This document shows positions 1 to 5,631 of a stretch of DNA of 5,925 nucleotides, one piece after another (position 1 is the stretch's first letter; each line of letters opens with the position of its first letter). Source of the stretch: Chlamydiota bacterium (lineage in GTDB: Bacteria > Chlamydiota > Chlamydiia > Chlamydiales > Rhabdochlamydiaceae); assembly GCA_027348355.1 (NCBI GenBank), contig DAIEPN010000138.1:1-5925 (forward strand), written 5' to 3'. The notes under the pieces are model-generated. The model made no database searches. It was not told the origin of the DNA and saw only the letters and a program-made list of their open reading frames with translations. Position numbers and translations under genes: made by a program.

Positions 1-418
1 CTTCCTCGTCCCAAATTTCATCGATCTTTTTGACTAATTTTCCATCTGCAATGCCCCAATTGATCTCTCTTAAATCATCTCTTGTTTCCAAAGGTAGGTT
101 AAGCCTTGTGGCAACCAGAGAGGCTGTTTGAATGGCGCGTAAAAGAGGGGAGGAATAAATTGCTGTAATCTTGAGCTTTTCTAGGGTATAAAGAGTTTTA
201 ATTTTCTCCGCTACTCTCTCTACTTGGATAGAGCCATTTGTATTGAGTGGAAAATTTGTCTGAGAGCCTGTGTAGGTGTAGGTAGTTTCCTCAGAGGAAT
301 TGTTACCAAAAGTCTCTCCATGGCGCATTACAAGGAAAATTGTTTCCTGAGAAGATGGGTTGGACCATGTGATGGGGTCAGACCACGATAAGATAGCCGG
401 AATGAGTAAAGTTGACAT
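1..418 (-). CDS. Histidine phosphatase family protein (phosphoglycerate mutase-like), C-terminus cut by window edge
   Basis: Partial gene: 139 codons are present, open from the ATG at 416-418 to the left edge. Seen: residues 27-36 form the beta-strand plus RHG signature (IFLVMRHGET) with phosphohistidine H33 and R32. The SSPLLRAIQTA block at 89-99 carries the second family arginine, R94. LREINWGIADG at 116-126 carries the conserved acid E118. This is the normal order of the branch, which includes phosphoglycerate mutases, fructose-2,6-bisphosphatases and many broad phosphatases. The second catalytic histidine lies beyond the window. An AGGAAAAG stretch about 5 bases upstream of the ATG serves as ribosome binding site. 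About 26 residues precede the first strand, more than usual, with no obvious signal peptide, so the enzyme is probably cytoplasmic. The substrate cannot be told. The gene diverges from the exported-protein gene at 647. Family assignment is secure, specific function is not. Confidence 0.88.
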   Translation of the reverse strand, partial: MSTLLIPAILSWSDPITWSNPSSQETIFLVMRHGETFGNNSSEETTYTYTGSQTNFPLNTNGSIQVERVAEKIKTLYTLEKLKITAIYSSPLLRAIQTASLVATRLNLPLETRDDLREINWGIADGKLVKKIDEIWDEE

Positions 419-557
419 GGCTTTTCCTTTGCTATTTTTATGTCTAGGTTGCCATGAGGATATTACAATGATGGTTATTTACTAAGTCATTTTGTCTTTA
501 GGTATCAAAGAAAATCAAACTGCATTTTTATACGTATCACAGAAGTAAAAAATATAT

Positions 558-589
558 TTGAAAATTCGAAAAAAGGATTTGGATAAAAT
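558..589 (+). promoter_or_regulatory. Weak candidate sigma70-type promoter for the 647 gene
   Basis: TTGAAA at 558-563 is a good -35 hexamer. A GATAAAAT stretch at 582-589 offers GATAAA at an 18-base spacer or TAAAAT at 20. The match is imperfect and the surrounding 228-bp divergent spacer (419-646) is AT-rich, so chance matches are easy. Nothing else (no RNA gene, no long repeat, no small open frame) is seen in that spacer. Confidence 0.3.
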
Positions 590-646
590 TCTAGCGATTC
601 ACGTAAAATACACAAGGCATTTTGAATTCTAAATTTTATAGGATCT

Positions 647-1222
647 ATGAACGAGTCACGTCTTTCTTTTTACTCATTGAGCATATTTTTCACTTTGGTG
701 GTAGCTTCAGCCACAGCTTATGAATCTAACCTCTATGATAATTGTATCGAATGCGGGGAAAATGCTCTGACATTTATGATGGGCGAAGAAAAGAAACGCA
801 CTCGACTTGACTATCTTTGTATTTATGCATTGAAAGAAGTCTCGATGACGGAAAATGAATGCCATGAGATTGATAAAAATTCCCTTAAGAGATCTAAAGA
901 AGTGCAAAGTTCGATTAAAGATTTTACCGAACAGGACCAGAAAAACATTGAGCTGTTTTTGGACCAAGTTGATTTACCCAATATGACAAGATCGTTTATA
1001 AAAATGTCCCCGTTTGCAATAGCGAGGTTTTTAAAAATCTCTGCTGCAATCTGCTTTCCAGAAGGGGAAGTACACACGAAGTATTTACAGGTAGTTAGTC
1101 GAAAAGATTCTGAAGAAGGTCTTGCCAGACTTTTGCTTGAAAAGATGGCTGATGTGGCTTTGGCCGAGCGCTATGTTGTTATCGATCAGAACCAAGTAGT
1201 TTGGGAACCTTTTCGAATGTAA
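647..1222 (+). CDS. Small exported protein of unknown family, five cysteines
   Basis: Codes for 191 residues; I do not recognise the family. The N-terminus looks like a Sec signal peptide: polar residues 1-6 with one arginine, a hydrophobic core about 7-21, and an Ala-Thr-Ala site at 22-24, giving a mature protein starting near Y25. The mature part has a CxxC pair (C33, C36) and further cysteines at 58, 72 and 136, so disulfides or metal binding in the periplasm are possible. The middle (about 76-110) is charged and probably helical. The segment 115-136 is mildly hydrophobic but too broken by charge for a clear membrane span. The end is acidic to neutral and helical (153-173). A TAGGA element (639-643) sits only 3 bases before the ATG, a tight but usable spacing; no better upstream start is seen. 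It has its own spacers on both sides, so it is probably transcribed alone. Reality as a gene is likely because of the clean signal peptide and 576 bases of open frame. Confidence 0.72.
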   Translation: MNESRLSFYSLSIFFTLVVASATAYESNLYDNCIECGENALTFMMGEEKKRTRLDYLCIYALKEVSMTENECHEIDKNSLKRSKEVQSSIKDFTEQDQKNIELFLDQVDLPNMTRSFIKMSPFAIARFLKISAAICFPEGEVHTKYLQVVSRKDSEEGLARLLLEKMADVALAERYVVIDQNQVVWEPFRM

Positions 1223-1484
1223 GGTAAAAGATTGACTCATTCGCAAGATCGCACGCTTTCTTTTTTTAAATCTGATATCCATTCTAATCCGAGTATCTTC
1301 TGGGTAATTTAGTGATTTACCTTATTTTTCATTTATTTATTTAGAGTTAAGCCTAAGTCGTTATTCTGTTTGCAATTGTAAATTAAATAATTTATTATGC
1401 TCAATAATTAGTTTATGTGTAATTTTATGTTATATTATGATAATATTATTCGTAATTTATAATTAACTATTAATTAGTGTTGTT
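1223..1484. other. AT-rich intergenic region, extreme in its last 105 bases
   Basis: There is no gene in these 262 bases on either strand; reverse-strand open frames here are chance continuations across the 647 gene. The first ~80 bases have ordinary composition with a T7 run (1261-1267) but no convincing hairpin before it. From about 1381 to 1484 only 14 of 104 bases are G or C. This part holds a 10-bp palindrome (1440-1449), three TAATTA palindromes (1405, 1460, 1471) and a perfect TATAAT (1458-1463). It probably works as the promoter/leader of the exported HAD gene; any protein binding is inference. Confidence 0.6.
1435..1463 (+). promoter_or_regulatory. Candidate promoter of the exported HAD gene
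   Basis: A perfect TATAAT -10 hexamer at 1458-1463 has TTATGA (three of six matches to TTGACA) 17 bases upstream at 1435-1440. Transcription would start near 1470, leaving a leader of about 15 bases. There is no clear Shine-Dalgarno sequence before the ATG at 1485. Because the region is about 87% A+T, TATAAT can arise by chance. Confidence 0.35.
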
Positions 1485-2339
1485 ATGAAATTAATATCAG
1501 TTTTTTTCAAATTTATAGTGTTTATCCTTTCCGTTTTTAGTTTAAATGGCTCTTATGGAAATATTTTCCAAGTAAGGAGCCTTCGAGAGCTAGAAAAGGA
1601 TCTCGTACAAGTTGACGATTCGACGCTGATCGTTTTTGATGTAGATGAAGTTCTCATTACTACAGAAGACCATGCATTTCACCAATATGCAAACGAGGCG
1701 CTTGGTAAATATGTCCAGAAATTAGCTGGAATGTCTACCTCTAATCACAAACAGGAAGAACTTGAAAAAGTAATGAGTTTAGCACTTGTTTCACCTAAAC
1801 GAGTTCTTATTGAAGAGGTCGCTCCTGCGTTCATTCGGGATCTTCAGCAAAAAGGTGCAAAGGCAATCGCGCTCACTAGTTTTCCAACGGGAAAATTTGG
1901 ACTGATTCCTAGTGTAGAAAGTTGGCGTGTAGAGCATCTTCAATCTCTTGACATAGATTTTTCTAAAGCCTTTCCAGAAGTGCGGTATGATACCTTTACC
2001 GATATGGCTTTGGCCGGGAAAAAGCCTCCTGTTTATAAAAATGGGGTCCTTTTCTCAAAGGGATATACAAAGGGGGAGGTTCTTTCTACGTTTTTCAAGA
2101 AAAACAATTTTTACCCTAAAAAAGTTATTTTCATTGATGACCTTAGGGAAAATTTAGAGAACGTAAAAGAAGAACTGTACAAACTTGGCATTGAATTTGT
2201 AGGAGTGCAATACTTAGGAGCTGACTCTTATTTCAAAGAAGTTAACGAGCAGATCCTGCATTATCAGTTTACCCATCTTTTACAAAATAAAGAGTGGCTC
2301 AGTGATGCAGAAGTAAGTCAAAAGCTTGCCAAGTTCTAA
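1485..2339 (+). CDS. Exported HAD-superfamily protein, DUF2608-like
   Basis: Codes for 284 residues. The start has two lysines and a hydrophobic run (about 5-20) followed by a small-residue site near SYG (23-25), which looks like a Sec signal peptide with the mature chain from about N26. The mature part shows the HAD-type order. Motif I is FDVDEVL at 51-57, with D52 the expected nucleophile and D54 the acid/base. Motif II is the ALTS strand at 129-132. A lysine in the GYTKGE segment (K196) could be motif III. Motif IV is VIFIDDLREN at 214-223 with D218 and D219 for magnesium. A helical insert lies between motifs I and II. All catalytic positions are kept, so a phosphatase or phosphotransferase active outside the cytoplasm is plausible. 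From memory, DUF2608 proteins recur in Chlamydiae and Legionella-type intracellular bacteria; no substrate is known to me. No clear ribosome binding site precedes the ATG. Ends 14 bp from the convergent glycosyltransferase gene. HAD fold is very likely; the family label is somewhat less certain. Confidence 0.85.
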   Translation: MKLISVFFKFIVFILSVFSLNGSYGNIFQVRSLRELEKDLVQVDDSTLIVFDVDEVLITTEDHAFHQYANEALGKYVQKLAGMSTSNHKQEELEKVMSLALVSPKRVLIEEVAPAFIRDLQQKGAKAIALTSFPTGKFGLIPSVESWRVEHLQSLDIDFSKAFPEVRYDTFTDMALAGKKPPVYKNGVLFSKGYTKGEVLSTFFKKNNFYPKKVIFIDDLRENLENVKEELYKLGIEFVGVQYLGADSYFKEVNEQILHYQFTHLLQNKEWLSDAEVSQKLAKF

Positions 2340-2343
2340 AATG

Positions 2344-2360
2344 GGAATAGTTGCTATTCC
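2344..2360. terminator. Small hairpin between convergent genes, possible shared terminator
   Basis: GGAATAG (2344-2350), loop TTG, CTATTCC (2354-2360) form a perfect 7-bp stem with a 3-base loop in the gap between the convergent HAD and glycosyltransferase genes. The right arm contains the reverse-strand TAG stop (2354-2356). On the reverse strand the hairpin is followed by a short T4 run (CATTTTAG); on the forward strand there is no T-run. The stem is weak and the U-tract short, so it could be a modest terminator for the glycosyltransferase or only a 3'-end stabiliser. Confidence 0.4.
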
Positions 2361-3109
2361 ACCTTGCCAGCATCTTTATTCATTTCTTCAAGTTTTAGAT
2401 ATTTGTAAAAAGCTGTGTGCGCATTGTATGTGGAAATTATAAATCCTTCTGCACCTAGTAAAAAGCCTTTCTTTAGGAGGTAGCTTTTCAAAAAAGTAGC
2501 CCAGCTATGAAGAATGGCCTTTCCAAGCCCCCCCTCTTTTTTTTCTTTATTTTGCTGCGCAAATAAAGTGCTATATTGTTGCATTTTTGATAGAAAATCA
2601 GAGATTTTTCGGTACGGGTAGTGGTAGAGCGGACTAGTAAGGGTGCGGAGTTGTAATCCAGATGAGAGGACCTTCTCATGAACTTCGTCATCGGTAAATC
2701 TTGTAGAGTCCCGGTTATAAAGACGTGTTACTTTATCAGGATACCATCCAGAGCATCCCTTGATCCATTTTCCGCGGAAAAAGTTATGCCTATTAAGAGC
2801 GTAGACTGTTTTCGGGTCTAATTGAAGAGAGAAGATTTCAGAAGAGAGCTCCTTTGAGAGGACTTCGTCGCTATCGATGGATAAGATCCAATCATATTTG
2901 GCAAGACTGCTTGCTTTGTTATGCGATTTTCCAAACCCTAGAAATTCACTTTCCTTAATCACGACATTCGGAAAGGTTTTCGCAATTTGCATTGTTTTGT
3001 CTCTCGATCCAGTATCAAGGAGGAGAACTTCCGAAAAAGAAGACAAAGACTGCAAGGTTTTTTCTATGGTTTCTTCAGCATTTTTTGCAACAATCGTGAC
3101 GGTAATCAT
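2354..3109 (-). CDS. Family 2 glycosyltransferase, WaaE/KdtX-like
   Basis: Codes for 251 residues, the usual length of this small single-domain group. The start fits the family: ITVTIVAKNAEETI (2-15) is the first GT-A strand and helix. VLLLDTGSRDKT (28-39) has D32, expected to contact the sugar nucleotide, and the common DxGSxDxT pattern. SIDSDE (77-82) gives the DxD metal site D79/D81. H144 in DEVHEKV (141-147) matches the late acceptor-side motif of WaaE-type enzymes. HYPY (163-166) and a C-terminal helical part (195-242) that may lie on the inner membrane follow; no true transmembrane span is seen. Relatives add sugars to lipopolysaccharide inner core or other envelope glycans, so a cytoplasmic-face role in envelope glycan assembly is inferred. 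The gene stands alone, convergent with the HAD gene and divergent from the GMP reductase gene by 63 bp. Its coding strand has adjacent A8 and G7 runs (codons about 189-194). The start lacks a clear Shine-Dalgarno sequence. Donor and acceptor are unknown. Confidence 0.9.
   Translation of the reverse strand: MITVTIVAKNAEETIEKTLQSLSSFSEVLLLDTGSRDKTMQIAKTFPNVVIKESEFLGFGKSHNKASSLAKYDWILSIDSDEVLSKELSSEIFSLQLDPKTVYALNRHNFFRGKWIKGCSGWYPDKVTRLYNRDSTRFTDDEVHEKVLSSGLQLRTLTSPLYHYPYRKISDFLSKMQQYSTLFAQQNKEKKEGGLGKAILHSWATFLKSYLLKKGFLLGAEGFIISTYNAHTAFYKYLKLEEMNKDAGKVE
2528..2544 (-). repeat. Adjacent homopolymers (G7 and A8 on the coding strand) inside the glycosyltransferase gene
   Basis: On the forward strand C7 (2528-2534) is followed by TC and then T8 (2537-2544). 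On the coding strand this reads as A8, GA, G7 within codons for KEKKEGG (188-194). Both runs lie between the catalytic region and the C-terminal helical part. Losing one base would lead to a stop at 2488-2490 and a protein of 206 residues. Gaining one G would stop after about 201 residues. The runs are directly visible; any slippage is inference. Confidence 0.6.
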
Positions 3110-3172
3110 GAAATTGGATAGGATGGGTTTTGATAAATATTTATTTCTTTAAAGACGATTGTAAGGATTTGC

Positions 3173-4192
3173 ATGAAAAAAGCCTACACTTTTGATGATG
3201 TTGCATTGGTTCCTCAGTTTAATAATGTGCCTTCTAGAACAGAGCCTTCTTTAGAGACATGGCTTACCAAAAATAAGAAGATCCATATGCCCATTCTATG
3301 TGCAAATATGGATACGGCCATTAATGAAAAAATTGCAGATGTTCTTTTGGAGTACAAATCTATTCCGATTTTTCATCGATTTACAGATTTTGCAGTGCAA
3401 AAGGCTTGGGTAAAAAAATACGGAGAAAATAGCTTTATCTCTTGCGGCATTCAAAAAATTGATGAGACTAGAACTCTTCTTGACCTCGGAGCCTGTGGGG
3501 TATGCATTGATGTAGCACATGGGCACTCAGATAGGATGTTCCATTTTATTCAAGAACTCAAACGCACACATCCAGATAAGGAAGTCATTGCTGGAAATGT
3601 TTGCACTGCTATGGCCTATCACGACCTCGTCAATGCCGGCGCAGATGCTGTAAAAGTGGGCGTAGGGCCTGGAGCTGCGTGTACAACTCGGATTATCACA
3701 GGATTTGGGGTTCCCCAGTTCACCGCCATTTACGATTGTGCTCAGATCGCAGAAAAACTCCGTGTCCCGCTTATTGCTGATGGGGGGATTCGAACAAGTA
3801 GGGATGTAGTTCTTGCTCTTGCAGCGGGGGCTAGCACTGTTATGGTCGGAAAACTTTTTGCGCTCACAACCGAGAGCGCAGCTCCAAAACGGAAATCAGA
3901 CTCGTCTCCAAAAGGGCTAGAGGCTAAATTTCGTGGACAGGCCAGCGAAGATTTTCAAAATGATTTTTATGGAGGTCTAAAAGAGAAGACAGTTGCGGAA
4001 GGAATCGATTTTTGGGCTCCTGTCCAAGAAGATGTAAAAGAACTTATTGAGCGCCTCCTTGGAGGACTTCGTAGCGGTCTTACTTATGGTGGTGCGAGAA
4101 ATATCAAAGAACTCCAGCGCAAGGCGGAATTTGTTGAAGTTACACCTACCTACATGAAAGAGAGTTTTCCAAGAAAAAATTCTGATTCCTAA
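3173..4192 (+). CDS. guaC: GMP reductase (IMP dehydrogenase/GMP reductase family, no CBS domains)
   Basis: Codes for 339 residues, one TIM-barrel domain. [10 protein letters not shown] (5-14) is the typical family start. ANMDT (44-48) matches GMP reductases, where IMP dehydrogenases usually have APMDT. DVAHGHS (113-119) and AGNV (140-143) line the nucleotide site. [11 protein letters not shown] (163-173) is the catalytic loop with C170 and T172. ADGGIR (202-207) binds the phosphate, and [13 protein letters not shown] (296-308) is the late conserved block. No CBS pair interrupts the barrel. The flap between RGQAS (254-258) and AEG (275-277) is short, as in GMP reductases, and lacks the Arg-Tyr pair of IMP dehydrogenases; E276 would be the partner of T172. 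Expected reaction: NADPH-dependent GMP to IMP plus ammonia, in the cytoplasm, letting guanine nucleotides feed adenine nucleotide synthesis. Other blocks ([14 protein letters not shown]-terminal FVEVTP) resemble IMP dehydrogenase, so a CBS-less IMP dehydrogenase remains the alternative. AAGGA at 3163-3167, 5 bases before the ATG, sets the start. The translocase-like carrier follows 96 bp downstream. Confidence 0.82.
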   Translation: MKKAYTFDDVALVPQFNNVPSRTEPSLETWLTKNKKIHMPILCANMDTAINEKIADVLLEYKSIPIFHRFTDFAVQKAWVKKYGENSFISCGIQKIDETRTLLDLGACGVCIDVAHGHSDRMFHFIQELKRTHPDKEVIAGNVCTAMAYHDLVNAGADAVKVGVGPGAACTTRIITGFGVPQFTAIYDCAQIAEKLRVPLIADGGIRTSRDVVLALAAGASTVMVGKLFALTTESAAPKRKSDSSPKGLEAKFRGQASEDFQNDFYGGLKEKTVAEGIDFWAPVQEDVKELIERLLGGLRSGLTYGGARNIKELQRKAEFVEVTPTYMKESFPRKNSDS

Positions 4193-4260
4193 AAAATTTC
4201 TTATGTTCTGCAGGGGATATACAATTTTCTAGAAAGCTAGTATTTTTTCTATTGGCAAGA

Positions 4261-4266
4261 TATAAT
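4261..4266 (+). promoter_or_regulatory. Candidate -10 element for the translocase-like carrier
   Basis: A perfect TATAAT lies 22 bases before the ATG at 4289. No good -35 hexamer is found at the expected 16-18 base spacing (TAGTAT-like sequence only). Initiation near 4273 would give a leader of about 16 bases that still contains the AGGGGGG ribosome-binding-type sequence. The carrier may therefore be transcribed separately from the GMP reductase gene. Confidence 0.42.
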
Positions 4267-4279
4267 CTTCCTCGAAAGT

Positions 4280-4286
4280 AGGGGGG
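4280..4286 (+). promoter_or_regulatory. Unusual G-run ribosome binding site of the carrier gene
   Basis: AGGGGGG ends only 2 bases before the ATG at 4289, closer than normal. A second purine-rich stretch, GGAGGGG, lies inside the gene at 4297-4303, but no in-frame ATG, GTG or TTG follows it at useful distance; the next in-frame ATG is codon 28, inside the first membrane helix. The ATG at 4289 is therefore kept as start. Confidence 0.4.
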
Positions 4287-4288
4287 CT

Positions 4289-5557
4289 ATGATAGCGGAG
4301 GGGTTTCTTGGAATAAAAAGAAAATTTTACGAATTTTCTGTAAGTGAGCGTCTTTTTCTCGCTTTTTCCATGATTTGTGGCTTTTGTATCTCTGCGGAGT
4401 ACGCAGTCATTCGTCCTGTAAGTAGCTCTCTTTTGGTTACATCTTATTCTTCCTCTATCCTTCCTTATGCTTGGCTTTTTACGGTTCCACTTAATTTTGT
4501 TCTCGTCTTTTTATATAATAGATACTTGCCGAAAGTAGGCATTTCACGTATGTTTTTCATCATTTCCCTTCTTGTGGTTTTCGGCAATATTTTTGTCGCC
4601 CTTTTTGCAAAACAGATACAAATCGTTTCTTTTCTTTTTTATCTTTGGAAAGAAGTTTATGTACTTTTGATGTTCCAGCAGCTTTGGTCTATGATTCACA
4701 CGACAATTACCACTGACAAGGCTAAATATCTTTATGGTATTTTATTCGGGATCGGGGGAATAGGAGGGGTGCTAGGAAGTCTATTTCCAGGATTCTTTGC
4801 TGTAAGCATAGGTTCTGAATCGCTACTTTTTGTAAGCCTTCCTATATACAGCGTTCTACTTGTTTCCTTCTTCCTAGCTTATAAATACAGCAAGATCTCT
4901 AAAGGAACCCTATTCCCAGATAAAAAGGGTCTTACTAAAAAAACCTTTTTTGAAGGCTTTCAGCTGATCTCCAAGTCAAAAGTCCTAGCCTATATCCTTT
5001 GCACAGTTTTTTTTATGCAGCTTGCCTCTGCTTTACTAGAATTTCAGTTTACCACTTTTTTAGAAAAAAACATCCTGACTAAGGATTTGCGCACCGAATA
5101 TTGTGGTAAAATTTTTGGGATCGTTAACCTAATTACGACCACATTGCAACTTTTTGGGACTTATCTTATCTTGCGCTTTTTGGGTCTTAAGAAAAGCCAT
5201 TTCATTGTGCCCATTTTATTAGGATGTAATGCGGTTGGCGTTCTATTTTTTCCTGTTTTTGGAATGGTTTCTTATTCGTATATTATGAGCAAAGCCATGG
5301 ATTTTTCTGTATTTGGTGTAATTAGGGAAATGCTCTACATTCCTTTGTCCACTGATGAGAAATTTAGGGCTAAAGCCGTGATCGATGTTTTCGTCCACAG
5401 GTCCTCTAAGGCTTTTGCATCTTTCTTAGTTTTGTTTTTTCAGGTATTTCTAGCTGCCCAAGCATTGTCCTATGTCGCAATCGGAACATTTCTCATCTTT
5501 CTAGCCTGGACTTTTCTAGTTCTTCGTGTGAGTAAACAAGAAAAGGTTTTTGCGTAA
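4289..5557 (+). CDS. Membrane carrier related to ATP/ADP (NTP/NDP) translocases, divergent and short
   Basis: Codes for 422 residues, strongly hydrophobic, with about 11-12 membrane helices (roughly 21-40, 57-76, 87-107, 112-134, 148-171, 177-197, 232-251, 273-295, 304-324, 328-346, 374-392, 395-413). Loops are short and basic. Signatures seen: YAVIRPVSSSL (38-48) after helix 1, matching the position of the conserved 'K/R-P' segment of translocases. GILFGIGGIGGVLGSLFPG (150-168) is a glycine-rich helix. REMLYIPLSTDEKFRAKAVID (346-366) resembles the conserved KEMAYIPL...KAAID block of nucleotide transport proteins (Tlc/Npt/NTT). Those carriers exchange host ATP for ADP or import nucleotides across the inner membrane of Chlamydiae and Rickettsiae, and are usually about 500 residues, so this one is shorter and divergent. 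The substrate may be a nucleotide but could differ. It sits 96 bp after the GMP reductase gene, which suits purine salvage. Superfamily likely; transport specificity unknown. Confidence 0.8.
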   Translation: MIAEGFLGIKRKFYEFSVSERLFLAFSMICGFCISAEYAVIRPVSSSLLVTSYSSSILPYAWLFTVPLNFVLVFLYNRYLPKVGISRMFFIISLLVVFGNIFVALFAKQIQIVSFLFYLWKEVYVLLMFQQLWSMIHTTITTDKAKYLYGILFGIGGIGGVLGSLFPGFFAVSIGSESLLFVSLPIYSVLLVSFFLAYKYSKISKGTLFPDKKGLTKKTFFEGFQLISKSKVLAYILCTVFFMQLASALLEFQFTTFLEKNILTKDLRTEYCGKIFGIVNLITTTLQLFGTYLILRFLGLKKSHFIVPILLGCNAVGVLFFPVFGMVSYSYIMSKAMDFSVFGVIREMLYIPLSTDEKFRAKAVIDVFVHRSSKAFASFLVLFFQVFLAAQALSYVAIGTFLIFLAWTFLVLRVSKQEKVFA

Positions 5558-5568
5558 ATTTTGCTTCA

Positions 5569-5597
5569 TTGACAATATAGGCAATCCTTCTTATTTT
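5569..5597 (+). promoter_or_regulatory. Sigma70-type promoter for the malic enzyme gene
   Basis: A perfect TTGACA (5569-5574) is followed after exactly 17 bases by TATTTT (5592-5597), four of six matches to TATAAT. Transcription would start near 5604, leaving a leader of about 28 bases. It lies in the 74-bp gap between the carrier stop codon and the malic enzyme start, so the malic enzyme is probably its own transcription unit. Confidence 0.55.
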
Positions 5598-5631
5598 GGC
5601 TTTAAAGCGAAAAGAACTGAAAAATTGTTAT

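Noticed and set aside
707..1077. Two reverse-strand open frames over the 647 gene
   Set aside because: Both overlap each other and the forward gene, which has a convincing signal peptide; the reverse products look like random translation.
1245..1267. Terminator for the 647 gene ending in T7
   Set aside because: I could not find a stable inverted repeat before the T-run.
1085..1282. Reverse-strand open frame of 65 codons at the end of the 647 gene
   Set aside because: It is mostly antisense to the 647 gene, basic and without any motif or start signal.
2488..2691. Reverse-strand open frame of 67 codons
   Set aside because: It lies wholly inside the glycosyltransferase gene in another frame and has no family features; it only matters as the frame entered after a one-base loss in the homopolymers.
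2877..3152. Forward open frame of 91 codons opposite the glycosyltransferase N-terminus
   Set aside because: It is antisense to a well-supported gene, has no ribosome binding site of note and no recognisable motif.
3130..3158. TTGATA as a -35 element for the GMP reductase gene
   Set aside because: No acceptable -10 hexamer occurs 16-19 bases downstream.
3296..3526. Reverse-strand open frame of 76 codons inside the GMP reductase gene
   Set aside because: It is a shadow of a highly conserved enzyme on the other strand.
4229..4248. Possible terminator after GMP reductase: CTAG, loop AAAG, CTAG, then TA and T6
   Set aside because: The stem is only 4 bp with two A-T pairs, too weak for intrinsic termination, and the T-run may simply be promoter spacer for the carrier gene.
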